A stretch of 64,000 bases of DNA from Clostridium sp. (lineage in GTDB: Bacteria; Bacillota; Clostridia; Clostridiales; Clostridiaceae), in the NCBI GenBank assembly GCA_018372555.1, contig JAHAIU010000002.1, forward strand, positions 14,510 through 78,509. Direction: 5' to 3'. The translations under genes and the position numbers were made by a program. Position 1 is the stretch's first letter. The number at the start of each line of letters is the position of its first letter. Below the pieces are notes generated by a model. It was not told the DNA's origin. It made no database searches and was given only the letters and a program-made list of their open reading frames with translations. This document shows, piece after piece, positions 1 through 7,717 of this stretch.

Positions 1-219
1 GTTTAAATCAATTATAGCATAGTCTTCATTTAATGTTACTCTTACATTTTTTCCAAGGTTCTTCTTACCTTTTAACAATTGTGATATGTTGCTACCAACT
101 AGGTGTTGTAAATCTTCTACACCATTTATTTCTTCTGCCGCAATTCCAGCTATAACACTAACAACCTCATCAGAAATTTTAACAATTCCTAAGTTTTCTT
201 CATAGTTCATATTATCCAT
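1..219 (-). CDS. Asp23/Gls24 family protein, 3' part cut by window edge
   Basis: The first 73 codons of a gene that runs off the left edge. The peptide opens with MDNMNYEENLGIVKISDEVV and continues with SVIAGIAAEEINGVEDL, the N-terminal pattern of the Asp23/Gls24 (DUF322, YqhY-like) family. These are small cytosolic proteins linked to envelope stress and, for YqhY, to neighbouring acetyl-CoA carboxylase genes. A strong AGGAGG sits about 8 bases before the ATG at 219. It lies 81 bases downstream of spoIIIAH on the same strand, the usual Bacillus/Clostridium order of spoIIIAH followed by an Asp23 gene. Function beyond family is inferred. Confidence 0.85.
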   Translation of the reverse strand, partial: MDNMNYEENLGIVKISDEVVSVIAGIAAEEINGVEDLQHLVGSNISQLLKGKKNLGKNVRVTLNEDYAIIDLN

Positions 220-300
220 ACTAATACCTCCTAAGTGTTTCGAAAACAAAACTCTTTCATATGTTAATTATAACAAAGCATAGTTTATATTACAATGTAT

Positions 301-822
301 TTATTTTTTTGGTTCTATTATAACATCACTGATTCCTGATATATTTTCCGCTATTTCTTGTATTGAAGCTGTTTCTACATCTGTTAATTCATCAGAGCTA
401 ACTACTATTCTTACTTTACTGCCACCTTCTATTGAACATAACACATCTTCAAAGCCCTTATTTTTTACACCCACTTCTATTCTTGACTCTTTATCCATTA
501 ACATTGTTTTTTCTAATCTGTCATTAGTTGCTAAATCCTTTGCTTCTTGTGAAGTATTTGCATCTGCAATTAAAGCATCTAAGTTTTGAAGAGTTATTGC
601 ATCTTCTTTTTCTTTTTCACTTCTTAAAGTAAAGAAGTAATCTTGGCTACCTAAAGTTTCTTTATCTTTGTCCTTATCTTCTTCTGTATCTTGACCTGCA
701 ATTACTTGACTGAAATCTGTTGGATCATTTAATCCAGTCTTGTTGATTCTTGCTGCTATGACTCCTACACATACTATAAGAGCCATAAGTGTAAAAATAA
801 TTCCAAATTGTTTTTTTGTCAT
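301..822 (-). CDS. spoIIIAH: Stage III sporulation protein AH
   Basis: SpoIIIAH is the mother-cell membrane protein whose extracellular domain meets forespore SpoIIQ and forms part of the channel that keeps the engulfed forespore active; it is related to the YscJ/FliF ring-forming fold. The 173-residue protein has one N-terminal transmembrane segment (about residues 5-25), an acidic linker and a C-terminal domain ending in ISDVIIEPKK. I chose the ATG at 822 because GGAGGG lies 7 bases before it; an in-frame ATG at 837 overlaps that site. It is the last gene of the eight-gene spoIIIA operon, 37 bases after spoIIIAG. Confidence 0.93.
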   Translation of the reverse strand: MTKKQFGIIFTLMALIVCVGVIAARINKTGLNDPTDFSQVIAGQDTEEDKDKDKETLGSQDYFFTLRSEKEKEDAITLQNLDALIADANTSQEAKDLATNDRLEKTMLMDKESRIEVGVKNKGFEDVLCSIEGGSKVRIVVSSDELTDVETASIQEIAENISGISDVIIEPKK

Positions 823-859
823 AAATCTTCCCTCCATCTATTTTACATTTTATTATATG

Positions 860-1471
860 CTAGCTTTTCATAGGATATACATTGACTTTATCTATAGATA
901 TTCCATAAAGACTAGATACAGCAACTTGTATATCATATTTAACCTTTGCACTACTAGCTCCATCTGCAACTATTAACACTCCAGTAATTTCAGGCTTATT
1001 AACTTGAAGAATATATGGTTCATTTTTAGAGCCATCTCCTGCCATTACTACTTTGCTTCCTCCATTTTGTGTTTCATTAGTCCTTTTTCCTCCTTGACTA
1101 TCTGTTTCTTCTGTAACAGTTTCTTGTGTAGTTTCTTCTGTAGCAGGTACTTTTACTTCTCCACTTTTGAAATAAATCATTACATCTACTTCACCAACAT
1201 TATCTATGCTAGAAAGTAATTTCTTAAGTTGAGCTTTTTCATTTTCTTCATAATTATTAATTGTTGCTTCTGCATTTTTCTCTAGTTCACTACTAGCATT
1301 ACTGCTAACCTTTGTACTTTTGTCTTCTGCTGACTCTTTCTTCCTACTATTAGTTATAAAGCTAATAGCTAGTAATACAAATGCTAAAATTAAAAAAACA
1401 ACAACTACATTTAAAAATTTTTTGTCATTTAATATTTTAGCTATATCTTTTTTTATATCACCCTTACCCAT
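860..1471 (-). CDS. spoIIIAG: Stage III sporulation protein AG
   Basis: SpoIIIAG forms a large ring in the mother-cell side of the forespore channel. The protein has a short basic N-terminus, a transmembrane segment (about residues 22-43, VVVVFLILAFVLLAI), a Ser/Glu/Thr-rich linker and a C-terminal ring-building motif region with VDVMIYFKSGEV and ITGVLIVADGA, typical of the family. Two in-frame ATGs exist: 1486, which overlaps the spoIIIAF stop as TAATG but has no clear ribosome site, and 1471, preceded by GGGAG at 7 bases. I chose 1471, giving 203 residues. Operon context (AF upstream, AH downstream) supports the call. Confidence 0.9.
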   Translation of the reverse strand: MGKGDIKKDIAKILNDKKFLNVVVVFLILAFVLLAISFITNSRKKESAEDKSTKVSSNASSELEKNAEATINNYEENEKAQLKKLLSSIDNVGEVDVMIYFKSGEVKVPATEETTQETVTEETDSQGGKRTNETQNGGSKVVMAGDGSKNEPYILQVNKPEITGVLIVADGASSAKVKYDIQVAVSSLYGISIDKVNVYPMKS

Positions 1472-1485
1472 TTTCTCAACTCCCA

Positions 1486-2067
1486 TTAACTTAATCTATA
1501 TACTGATATTTTATCTTCAGAAATTTTAAGAGTATCTTTTAAAAATTTAATTATTTCCTGCTTATTTTTAACATTTTCACTGTTTGTAGATACTTCTGTG
1601 CTTTCTTCTTCATTAATTACTATTTTTTCAACATTTAAAATCCCTTTATCTTTTACTCCAACTTCTATTTTATCAATTGAATACTCTATATTATCCATAT
1701 CTATATTCCCTTGAATCTTCACATTAAAATCAGAGTCACTATACTGTTCCTTTAAAAGGCTATTTAAATTGTCTTCTATATTATTAAGTACAGCTTTACT
1801 TCTAGTATCCTGACTTTCCTCAAAAGAACTTGATACCTCTTTATCTTCTTTTGGCATAGATAAATAGCTATCAATTTTATTTACTAACAGCTCTTCTCCA
1901 TCACCTAAAAAATTTATAAGCGGAGATATCATTACAGCAATTAAAATACAGCCCAATACAAATTTAATATACTTTTTCATGCTGTTTTCAGGAGAAATTA
2001 ATTCAATTGCAGAAATTAATATAAGCATAGTAACTAGAGTTATAACAAATCCCTTTATTTCTTCCAC
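1486..2067 (-). CDS. spoIIIAF: Stage III sporulation protein AF
   Basis: SpoIIIAF is an integral membrane subunit of the SpoIIIA channel complex. The 193-residue protein begins with two transmembrane segments (about residues 7-27 and 36-54, around ITLVTMLILISAIEL and FVLGCILIAVMISPLINFL) followed by a soluble, charged C-terminal domain carrying the repeated VGVKDKG-type element also seen in SpoIIIAH. The start is a GTG at 2067; GGGGGGTGA, which overlaps the stop of spoIIIAE, is the likely ribosome site, so the two genes are probably translationally coupled. Its stop overlaps a possible upstream ATG of spoIIIAG. Confidence 0.9.
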   Translation of the reverse strand: MEEIKGFVITLVTMLILISAIELISPENSMKKYIKFVLGCILIAVMISPLINFLGDGEELLVNKIDSYLSMPKEDKEVSSSFEESQDTRSKAVLNNIEDNLNSLLKEQYSDSDFNVKIQGNIDMDNIEYSIDKIEVGVKDKGILNVEKIVINEEESTEVSTNSENVKNKQEIIKFLKDTLKISEDKISVYRLS

Positions 2068-2076
2068 TCCTAATAA

Positions 2077-3300
2077 TCACCCCCCTATTACAAACTTTCC
2101 TGCTGATGCCATAATAGCAAGTAATACAAAGAACATTAAACTAACAGAAAGTACACATGACATAATAAGTATTAATGAATCTCCTGCTGATGCTATAGAA
2201 CTAGTTATTCTTTTATCACTAATAGGCTCAATAAGAGCTGCTGTTAACTTATATACAAAGGATATTAGCAAAAGCTTTATAACTGGATATAACATCATTA
2301 ATACAATTACTACTAGACCAATTGTGCTAACTGCATTTTTTATAATTAAGGAATACCCAGCTACAGAAGCAATTGCATCTGAAAAGGCCTTTCCTACAAT
2401 AGGAATAAAATTATCTATAGCAAACTTAGCTGTCTTTAAAGTTACCGCATCTATTGTGGATGCAGTAATACCTCTAACAGTAAGTAATCCAATAAATAAG
2501 GTTAATATAATCCCTTGCATCCAAACTGTAATTTGTTTAGTTAATTTGCATAAGTTACTGATTTTATGTTCCGTTGAAATGTTATTTGTAAATTCTAATA
2601 CAAAAGTAATTAATATCAATGGAATAATCACACTAGTATAAATTCTAGGTACAAATATCGTTGCAGCCATAATTATAGGATCCATTGTTGCTGCTTGACT
2701 AAAACCTCCTATAGTGCCTAGCATCATAACTAATACTGGCATTACAGCTCCCATAAAGTCTGATAGACTCTTTATTATATCCACTGCAATAGTAATAGAC
2801 AAAATAAAGCTTCTTGACAAAATTATTATAAGTATTGAGTAGCATGCAAAAAATGCAACATTAGATATACTCTCATTTGAAAATGCTGATTGTAAATTCT
2901 TCAAAAGTGAACATATAAGTGCAAGTACTATTATGCTTATAGATAATGAAAGTACTGTTTTAACTTCTTTAAATGCAAAACTTAATAACGCATTACTTAC
3001 TTCTTTTATAGATAAACTACTTTCACCATTTTTTATATATTCCTTTATATATTGAACTGGATCTAAATCATTCATTATTTCTACATCTGATTTAATATTA
3101 TTTATATAATTATATAAATTATTTAACTTATTATTTGTTTCTTCATCTTGAATCATATTTTCTTCATTTATACTTGTAGTATTAAAACTATTGTTTTCAT
3201 TATCAACAGCCAAAACATCTTTAAATCCTATATTAATGAAGATAATACAGCAAAAAATGAAACTAAAGATTAACTTAATACCCTTTCCCCTCTTTAACAT
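2077..3300 (-). CDS. spoIIIAE: Stage III sporulation protein AE
   Basis: SpoIIIAE is the large polytopic membrane protein of the SpoIIIA complex and is thought to serve an export-gate-like role. The 407-residue product has an N-terminal signal-like segment (LIFSFIFCCIIFINIGF), an acidic Asn-rich luminal stretch to about residue 100, then around eight hydrophobic helices. Family sequences such as DFMGAVMPVLVMML and VGKAFSDAIASVAGY are visible. AGGAGGAGAT precedes the ATG. It is 8 bases from spoIIIAD and 9 from spoIIIAF, firmly inside the operon. Confidence 0.94.
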   Translation of the reverse strand: MLKRGKGIKLIFSFIFCCIIFINIGFKDVLAVDNENNSFNTTSINEENMIQDEETNNKLNNLYNYINNIKSDVEIMNDLDPVQYIKEYIKNGESSLSIKEVSNALLSFAFKEVKTVLSLSISIIVLALICSLLKNLQSAFSNESISNVAFFACYSILIIILSRSFILSITIAVDIIKSLSDFMGAVMPVLVMMLGTIGGFSQAATMDPIIMAATIFVPRIYTSVIIPLILITFVLEFTNNISTEHKISNLCKLTKQITVWMQGIILTLFIGLLTVRGITASTIDAVTLKTAKFAIDNFIPIVGKAFSDAIASVAGYSLIIKNAVSTIGLVVIVLMMLYPVIKLLLISFVYKLTAALIEPISDKRITSSIASAGDSLILIMSCVLSVSLMFFVLLAIMASAGKFVIGG

Positions 3301-3308
3301 ATCTCCTC

Positions 3309-3692
3309 CTATAATATTTGTAATATAGATTCAAGAACTGCCATTAAGATAGGTATTGCTAAGGTTAATATCAATATTTTAGCTGAAAACTCAACTTTAC
3401 TTGCTATACTAGAAGCTCCAGCATCCTTACATATTTCACTACAAAAAGTAGCTAAATATGATATTGCAAGTATCTTTAGTACTAATCCTATATAAACTAC
3501 ATCTACCTTAGCTTTATTTGATATATCTTTTATAAAGTTTAGAACATCACTAATACTTGATATAATAAATATAAATAAAAGAATACCTGCTACTAAAGAA
3601 ACAAGAATTGCTACATCACTCCTTCTATCCTTTAGCATAAGAAATATAAATAATGCAACTAAGGCAAAAGCTACAATTTTAACTATCTCCAT
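3309..3692 (-). CDS. spoIIIAD: Stage III sporulation protein AD
   Basis: A 127-residue membrane subunit of the SpoIIIA channel. Four hydrophobic helices are apparent (starting EIVKIVAFALVALFIFL and ending ILILTLAIPILMAVLESIL), and the cytosolic CSEICKDAGASSIASKVE segment between helices three and four is characteristic of SpoIIIAD. Length matches the family (about 130). It lies 8 bases after spoIIIAC, as in other spore-formers. Its role, like SpoIIIAC, is inferred from the family: a small multi-pass component of the mother-cell export apparatus. Confidence 0.93.
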   Translation of the reverse strand: MEIVKIVAFALVALFIFLMLKDRRSDVAILVSLVAGILLFIFIISSISDVLNFIKDISNKAKVDVVYIGLVLKILAISYLATFCSEICKDAGASSIASKVEFSAKILILTLAIPILMAVLESILQIL

Positions 3693-3700
3693 ACCTTCAC

Positions 3701-3898
3701 CTAAAACATAAACATAGTTTTTACAGAATTAAACAAATCAGTTATTAGTCCAATCACAGTAATTAGTATAATTACAATCCCTGCTATATTAGTTATTACT
3801 GCTACATCATCTTTACCACTTGCCTTTAATACTTTATCAATTACAATAAGTAGAACTCCCATAGCCCCAATCTTAAATAATATACTTATGTCTAGCAT
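3701..3898 (-). CDS. spoIIIAC: Stage III sporulation protein AC
   Basis: A 65-residue protein with two transmembrane helices (LDISILFKIGAMGVLLIVID and AVITNIAGIVIILITVIGL) joined by the conserved short loop KVLKASGKDDV. Size and sequence are those of SpoIIIAC, which resembles SpoIIIAD in its helical hairpin. It is 15 bases after spoIIIAB and preceded by GGAGGGGAAG. Acts in the mother-cell membrane during engulfment as part of the SpoIIIA complex. Confidence 0.92.
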   Translation of the reverse strand: MLDISILFKIGAMGVLLIVIDKVLKASGKDDVAVITNIAGIVIILITVIGLITDLFNSVKTMFMF

Positions 3899-3913
3899 TT
3901 CTTCCCCTCCTAA

Positions 3914-4432
3914 TTAAATGAAAAAAATTGATATCATGGCTCCTAAACATATACCTAAAACCCTACACATTTTTGAATTTTTTTTTGCTAGCTCTTCTGC
4001 AGTACTGCAATTTACCTTTAAATTTTCTATAGTTAAATTAAAAATTTTATCTTGTCCATATACTCCTGTTTCTCCAAGCCCATTAAAGAAGTCATTTATT
4101 ATAACCTCATCTTCTCTTTTTAAAAAGTAATCTTGACTACCATTTTTATATTCCTTTTTAAATGCTGAATATACGCTTTCCACTTCATTATTACTAAGTC
4201 TAGATGAAACATCACTTAATGTTGACTTTATTGGTTCTTCCACTTTATTAGAAATATAATTTAAAGCTTCTGGTAATGGAGTGTTTGCATAAATAACTTC
4301 ATTATTTAAAAATAAAATTGCTTTTAAAATTTCCTTAAGTTGTTTACTTCTCTTATTAAATGTTTCACCATAATAGTAACCAATAAAACTACTAGATAAA
4401 AAAATAATTGAAACAGCTATTATTTTAAGCAT
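3914..4432 (-). CDS. spoIIIAB: Stage III sporulation protein AB
   Basis: SpoIIIAB is a 172-residue membrane protein with a distant GspF-like character and is a likely partner of the SpoIIIAA ATPase. An N-terminal helix (IIAVSIIFLSSSFIGYYYG) is followed by a helical cytosolic domain with the family phrase LKAILFLNNEVIYANTPLPE and a second membrane helix at the C-terminus (VLGICLGAMISIFFI). Its start overlaps the 3' end of spoIIIAA by 13 bases, consistent with translational coupling. Confidence 0.92.
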   Translation of the reverse strand: MLKIIAVSIIFLSSSFIGYYYGETFNKRSKQLKEILKAILFLNNEVIYANTPLPEALNYISNKVEEPIKSTLSDVSSRLSNNEVESVYSAFKKEYKNGSQDYFLKREDEVIINDFFNGLGETGVYGQDKIFNLTIENLKVNCSTAEELAKKNSKMCRVLGICLGAMISIFFI

Positions 4433-5346
4433 TTAACATCACCACTTTCTTCTATTGAATAAACATTCTCAATAGTACCAGGTCCTTTTCTACTACTTAA
4501 GACTATTATTCTATCTAAAATAGAATTTTCTAGTAGCTCCTTAAATACAGTCCTTTTATAAACATCATCAATACTATATCCATGAATTGTAACTATAATA
4601 TTTACTCCAGAATTAAAAGCCATATTTAATGCTTCTATTTCACCATATGTTCCAATTTCATCACATATTATAATTTCAGGTGATAAACTTCTTATAGCCA
4701 TTATCATTCCATCTTTTTTGAAGCAATTATCTAATATATCTGTTCTTATTCCTATATCAAGTTGAGGTATTCCATTGAAACAAGAAGCAATTTCACTCCT
4801 TTCATCTATAACAGAAACCTTCTTGCCTTTTAAGTTATATAAAGGCATCCCATTTGAAATATTCCTAGCCATATCTCTTAATATTGTTGTTTTCCCACAT
4901 TTAGGAGGTGAAACTATTAAAGTATTAAGAATACTATCATTTTTAGTAATATACCTCATAACTTCATTAGAGCATCCCTTAACTTCATGACATATTCTTA
5001 TATTTAATGAAGATATATTTCTAATAGTTTTTATTTCCCCCTTATTTAAAACACATTCACCAGCAATACCTATCCTATGTCCACCCTTAATAGTTATATA
5101 TCCCTGTCTTATTTCTTCCTCATAAGCATATAGTGAGTAATTAGATATTCTTACTAATATTTGTTTTAATTCTTCAATGCTAGGTACAAATCCTAGTATT
5201 ATCTCTTTATAAGATAAATTTACTATAACTGGCTTATTTGCTTTTATCCTTATTTCTTGAACTGCTAAGTTATTTATAAATATTTCTCTTAGTTCTTCTG
5301 CTAAATTTAAAGGTAGTAACTTTAATACCTCCTCTTGGCTTTTCAA
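4420..5346 (-). CDS. spoIIIAA: Stage III sporulation protein AA, ATPase
   Basis: SpoIIIAA is a secretion-type ATPase (related to the PilB/GspE and VirB11 group) that powers or assembles the forespore channel. The 308-residue protein shows a Walker A loop (SPPKCGKTTILRDMA) near residue 150, an acidic Walker B strand (PEIIICDEIG) and an Arg/His-rich stretch. It is the first gene of the operon. The start is TTG at 5346, preceded by AGGAAGTG at about 10 bases; no better ATG is nearby. A SigE-type promoter is expected upstream, but I could not identify convincing -35/-10 elements in 5347-5450. Confidence 0.94.
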   Translation of the reverse strand: MKSQEEVLKLLPLNLAEELREIFINNLAVQEIRIKANKPVIVNLSYKEIILGFVPSIEELKQILVRISNYSLYAYEEEIRQGYITIKGGHRIGIAGECVLNKGEIKTIRNISSLNIRICHEVKGCSNEVMRYITKNDSILNTLIVSPPKCGKTTILRDMARNISNGMPLYNLKGKKVSVIDERSEIASCFNGIPQLDIGIRTDILDNCFKKDGMIMAIRSLSPEIIICDEIGTYGEIEALNMAFNSGVNIIVTIHGYSIDDVYKRTVFKELLENSILDRIIVLSSRKGPGTIENVYSIEESGDVKCLK

Positions 5347-5452
5347 ATTTTATCACTTCCTATTCCATAGTTATATTTAAGATTATTTCTTTCTATCAAA
5401 TAATATTCATACATTTATTTAAATATGTAAAATATTTAATTTTAATTTAAAT

Positions 5453-5496
5453 AAAAAAGCTATTGCTAGAAATCATTAAGATTAAAGGCAATAGCT
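5453..5496 (-). terminator. Hairpin with T-run, upstream of spoIIIA
   Basis: Arms AGCTATTGC (5458-5466) and GCAATAGCT (5488-5496) pair perfectly; on the minus strand the hairpin is followed by TTTTTTAT. It lies between the CD1247-like gene and spoIIIAA and would insulate the sporulation operon from upstream transcription. Confidence 0.65.
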
Positions 5497-5517
5497 TACT
5501 ATCAATATTTATAAAAT

Positions 5518-5563
5518 AAAAAAGGGCCACCACTTACAAATTTTTCTTAAAAGTGACAGCTCT
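5518..5563 (-). terminator. Terminator of the CD1247-like gene
   Basis: A 13-position stem (5523-5535 with 5551-5563), including several G-T pairs and one mismatch, is followed on the minus strand by a T-run at 5518-5523. It starts about 57 bases after the stop of the CD1247-like gene. Together with 5453-5496 it forms a tandem terminator. Confidence 0.7.
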
Positions 5564-5571
5564 AAAAGTAT

Positions 5572-5622
5572 TTTAGTAACTTATAACAAATTACTTTCTA
5601 AATTATTAATTATTAATTGTTA
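5572..5622. repeat. Intergenic repeat, module B copy 1
   Basis: On the minus strand this begins AACAATTAATAATTAATAAT and ends near GTAATTTGTTATAAGTTAC. It aligns without gaps to 16646-16696 (about 43 of 51 positions by my count). Both copies start at or within a few bases of the stop of a minus-strand gene. Confidence 0.6.
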
Positions 5623-5988
5623 TTTTTCTGTGGCATTTTTATTACAGAAAGGACAAGGTATAATACTACTATTATTAATAGTATCTCTTTCTATAAATAA
5701 AGGTTTATGACAGTTATTACATTTTATTTCTACATACTCTTCTTCCATTTCCATTAAATCTTCAATGGATACCTCTTCAAAAAGCTCATCTTGTAATCCT
5801 ATAATATCTTCATCAATGTATTCTAAATTTTCTTCTAGTGATTCTTGTCTATCAGATAAAGCTCTTACTTCTTCTGATAATATGTCTATTAAAGATAGAA
5901 TGCCATCTAAAACCTCTTTGTTCTTGTCATATTCAATACTAGATACTTCCTTTTTTAATAATTCAATTTTACTTTTTAAATCATTCAT
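5620..5988 (-). CDS. CD1247 N-terminal-domain-like zinc-ribbon protein
   Basis: A 122-residue acidic protein. Residues 1-85 are highly charged and predicted to form a coiled coil (LKSKIELLKKEVSSIE, then LSDRQESLEENLEYIDEDI). The C-terminus has a CxxC-x(n)-CxxC zinc ribbon (IKCNNCHKPL and IPCPFCNKN). This arrangement matches the clostridial CD1247 N-terminal-domain family, whose function I do not know. It stands alone between efp and spoIIIAA, with AAGGATG before the ATG and a likely promoter with an overlapping palindrome upstream (6024-6057). Its stop codon lies at the edge of an intergenic repeat. Confidence 0.75.
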   Translation of the reverse strand: MNDLKSKIELLKKEVSSIEYDKNKEVLDGILSLIDILSEEVRALSDRQESLEENLEYIDEDIIGLQDELFEEVSIEDLMEMEEEYVEIKCNNCHKPLFIERDTINNSSIIPCPFCNKNATEK

Positions 5989-6023
5989 TTTTTCACATCC
6001 TTAAAATAGAACTATTCTATCTA

Positions 6024-6057
6024 ATTATAACCTAAAGGGCTGTCTAACAAACAGCCC
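6024..6057 (-). promoter_or_regulatory. Promoter with overlapping palindrome, CD1247-like gene
   Basis: A perfect TATAAT (minus strand, 6024-6029) lies 35 bases upstream of the start at 5988. Candidate -35 hexamers are GTTTGT (spacer 17) or TTGTTA (spacer 15). The exact inverted repeat GGGCTGT/ACAGCCC (6037-6043 and 6051-6057, 7-base loop) covers the spacer and -35. It could be an operator or simply a hairpin remnant of the repeat to its right. Confidence 0.4.
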
Positions 6058-6145
6058 AAATTAAGAATTAAAAATTAAAAATGAAAAATTAATTTTTAAT
6101 TTTTAATTCTTAGTTTTTCATTGTGCGATAGTACCATCTATGTTA
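6058..6145. repeat. Long AT palindrome plus module-A terminal motif
   Basis: The stretch from about 6061 to 6113 is a near-perfect palindrome (TTAAGAATTAAAAATTAAAA opposed by its complement). It is followed by TTGTGCGATAGTACCAT (6121-6137), which matches 60310-60326 and, in reverse, the end of rqcH. I read it as a member of the dispersed intergenic repeat family. Confidence 0.55.
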
Positions 6146-6159
6146 AAACTATATTTTTT

Positions 6160-6193
6160 AATATAAAATAGGTGGAAGTATTCTACTTCCACC
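6160..6193 (-). terminator. Terminator of efp
   Basis: A perfect 10-bp stem (6171-6180 with 6184-6193), loop of three, followed on the minus strand by TATTTTAT. It begins 35 bases past the efp stop. Confidence 0.75.
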
Positions 6194-6228
6194 CTTTAAA
6201 TATTAAGAATTCATCTTATTATGTAAGA

Positions 6229-6786
6229 TTAAACTCTTTCCATGTACTCTCCAGTTCTAGTATCTACTCTTATTACATCTCCTTCATTAACAAACATAGG
6301 AACATTAACAACTGCTCCTGTTTCTAATGTAGCAGGCTTCATAGCATTTGTAGCTGTATTTCCTTTGATTCCTGGATCCGCTTGAGTAATTAATAATTCA
6401 ACGAAGTTTGGAGCTTCAACTGAGAAAGCATCACCTTTGTAGAATTTAATTACAGCAAACATATTTTCCTTAATAAACTTAATTGCATCTTCAACTTTCT
6501 CATAGTTTAGTGGAATTTGTTCAAAAGTTTCTTGATCCATGAAATAGTATAATTCCCCATCTGAATAAAGGTATTGCATTTCTTTTCTTTCAATTACAGC
6601 TTCTTGTAATTTTGTAGTTGGGTTAAAAGTTGTATCAGTAACACCACCAGAAATTACGTTTCTTAATTTAGTTCTTACGAATGCTGCACCTTTTCCTGGC
6701 TTAACATGTAAGAAGTCTATTACTGTAAAAACTTGTCCTTCATACTCGAATGTAGTACCTTTTCTTAAATCTCCTGCTGATATCAT
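6229..6786 (-). CDS. efp: Translation elongation factor P
   Basis: EF-P binds ribosomes stalled at consecutive prolines and stimulates peptide bond formation. The 185-residue protein has the three expected barrels: KOW-like N-terminus ([17 protein letters not shown]), central OB domain and C-terminal OB domain with the signature-region sequence [17 protein letters not shown]. Loop [17 protein letters not shown] contains the Lys that is modified in many EF-Ps. The ATG at 6786 has GGAGGG 7 bases before it; a longer in-frame ATG at 6801 overlaps that site. Transcribed alone from a good promoter at 6881-6909 and ended by the terminator at 6160-6193. Confidence 0.97.
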   Translation of the reverse strand: MISAGDLRKGTTFEYEGQVFTVIDFLHVKPGKGAAFVRTKLRNVISGGVTDTTFNPTTKLQEAVIERKEMQYLYSDGELYYFMDQETFEQIPLNYEKVEDAIKFIKENMFAVIKFYKGDAFSVEAPNFVELLITQADPGIKGNTATNAMKPATLETGAVVNVPMFVNEGDVIRVDTRTGEYMERV

Positions 6787-6880
6787 TAAATATCCCTCCA
6801 AAAACTTTATTCCATATTTAGTTATTTCTTATCAACCTAAATATTCATAACAATAACTTTGTTTACGACATAACAAAAAT

Positions 6881-6909
6881 ATTTTATCAAAATTCACTAA
6901 TAAATGCAA
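6881..6909 (-). promoter_or_regulatory. SigA-type promoter for efp
   Basis: Minus-strand TTGCAT (6904-6909), 17-base spacer, TAAAAT (6881-6886). It predicts a leader of about 90 bases before the efp start. No plausible riboswitch was seen in the leader. Confidence 0.6.
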
Positions 6910-6948
6910 TTCTTTATATAAACTTATCCTAATTTATATTAATTATAT

Positions 6949-7314
6949 TTAATTGCTTACTAAATCTAATTCTAGAGAAATATTATTATCAATATATTTT
7001 AAGCTATAATTTTCAATATTATACGCATATAATTGCTTTAATGCATTTTGAACTTCTTCTTTACTCCCTTTGATTTCAGTTTTTATTCTCCATTCATTAT
7101 TTGAATTATTATAACTAATTACCTCTAGATTTTTTACGCTTCTAAAATCATTTTCTATTTCTTTTATATATTTTACATTTTTCTCTTCTGTTATACTAGT
7201 TTCTAAAGTGTCATTTTTATATATTTCATCTAAATTATTATTAACTAACATAAAAATACATTGTACTCCAGTAAGTAATACTATTATTATATATATAATT
7301 ATTTTTTTATTCAT
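6949..7314 (-). CDS. Small membrane protein in pilO position
   Basis: The last gene of the pilus-like operon. The 121-residue protein has one N-terminal membrane helix (residues 4-22, IIIYIIIVLLTGVQCIFML), then a soluble domain with an alternating pattern (EVISYNNSNNEWRIKTEI ... YNIENYSLKYIDNNISLEL) that resembles the ferredoxin-like domain of PilO/GspM proteins. This is an inference from topology and gene order; sequence identity is not recognisable. Start ATG at 7314 with GAGG 6 bases upstream. It overlaps the previous gene by 8 bases. Confidence 0.6.
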   Translation of the reverse strand: MNKKIIIYIIIVLLTGVQCIFMLVNNNLDEIYKNDTLETSITEEKNVKYIKEIENDFRSVKNLEVISYNNSNNEWRIKTEIKGSKEEVQNALKQLYAYNIENYSLKYIDNNISLELDLVSN

Positions 7315-7717
7315 AAACAACCTCAACTAAATAAGCCTTATCATTAACTTTCCTTATAGTATTAATTTTAAAATTCGTTTCCTCTTCTATATAAAAAATA
7401 GTGTTTTTATTTTCAGTTTCTATAGTTCCAGAATTATTACTAAAATTAAAAGCTTTAATATCTTCATTTATATAATCTAAAACATTAATAATTTCCTCTT
7501 GTTTGCTATTTTTTACCTCAATATCATAACTGACAACTTCTACTGAATCATTCTTACTAAGATAATTTTTAATTTTATTAATTGATTTTGGTAATAGTAA
7601 AAAATTAAGTATTAGTAATAATAAAATTAAGAGCTTACTATCTTTCTTTTCCTTGCTTTTCTTTTGAATAACATATTCTCTTGGAATAAAATTTTTATTT
7701 TCTATATATCTTTTCAT
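7307..7717 (-). CDS. Small membrane protein in pilN position
   Basis: A 136-residue protein with a basic cytosolic N-terminus (MKRYIENKNFIPREYVIQKK), one membrane helix (about residues 27-44, LLILLLLILNFLLLP) and a soluble domain of about 90 residues. Short basic tail, single helix and extracytoplasmic domain match the PilN/GspL-C architecture, and its neighbours occupy the PilM and PilO positions. The role as inner-membrane alignment protein is inferred. Start ATG at 7717 with GAGGG 6 bases before it, inside the 3' end of the preceding gene. Confidence 0.6.
   Translation of the reverse strand: MKRYIENKNFIPREYVIQKKSKEKKDSKLLILLLLILNFLLLPKSINKIKNYLSKNDSVEVVSYDIEVKNSKQEEIINVLDYINEDIKAFNFSNNSGTIETENKNTIFYIEEETNFKINTIRKVNDKAYLVEVVYE

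Noticed and set aside
1979..2641. 220-codon plus-strand open frame opposite spoIIIAF/spoIIIAE
   Set aside because: It is antisense to well-supported sporulation genes, has no ribosome site and its composition is that expected from reading a hydrophobic gene in reverse.
5347..5452. SigE promoter for spoIIIA
   Set aside because: Candidate words around 5380-5430 do not combine a plausible -35 with a CATACA-type -10 at the right distance, so I did not list it.
6058..6115. Long palindrome as a CRISPR-like or phage attachment site
   Set aside because: Single palindrome, no spaced repeats and no integrase nearby; it fits the dispersed intergenic repeat family.
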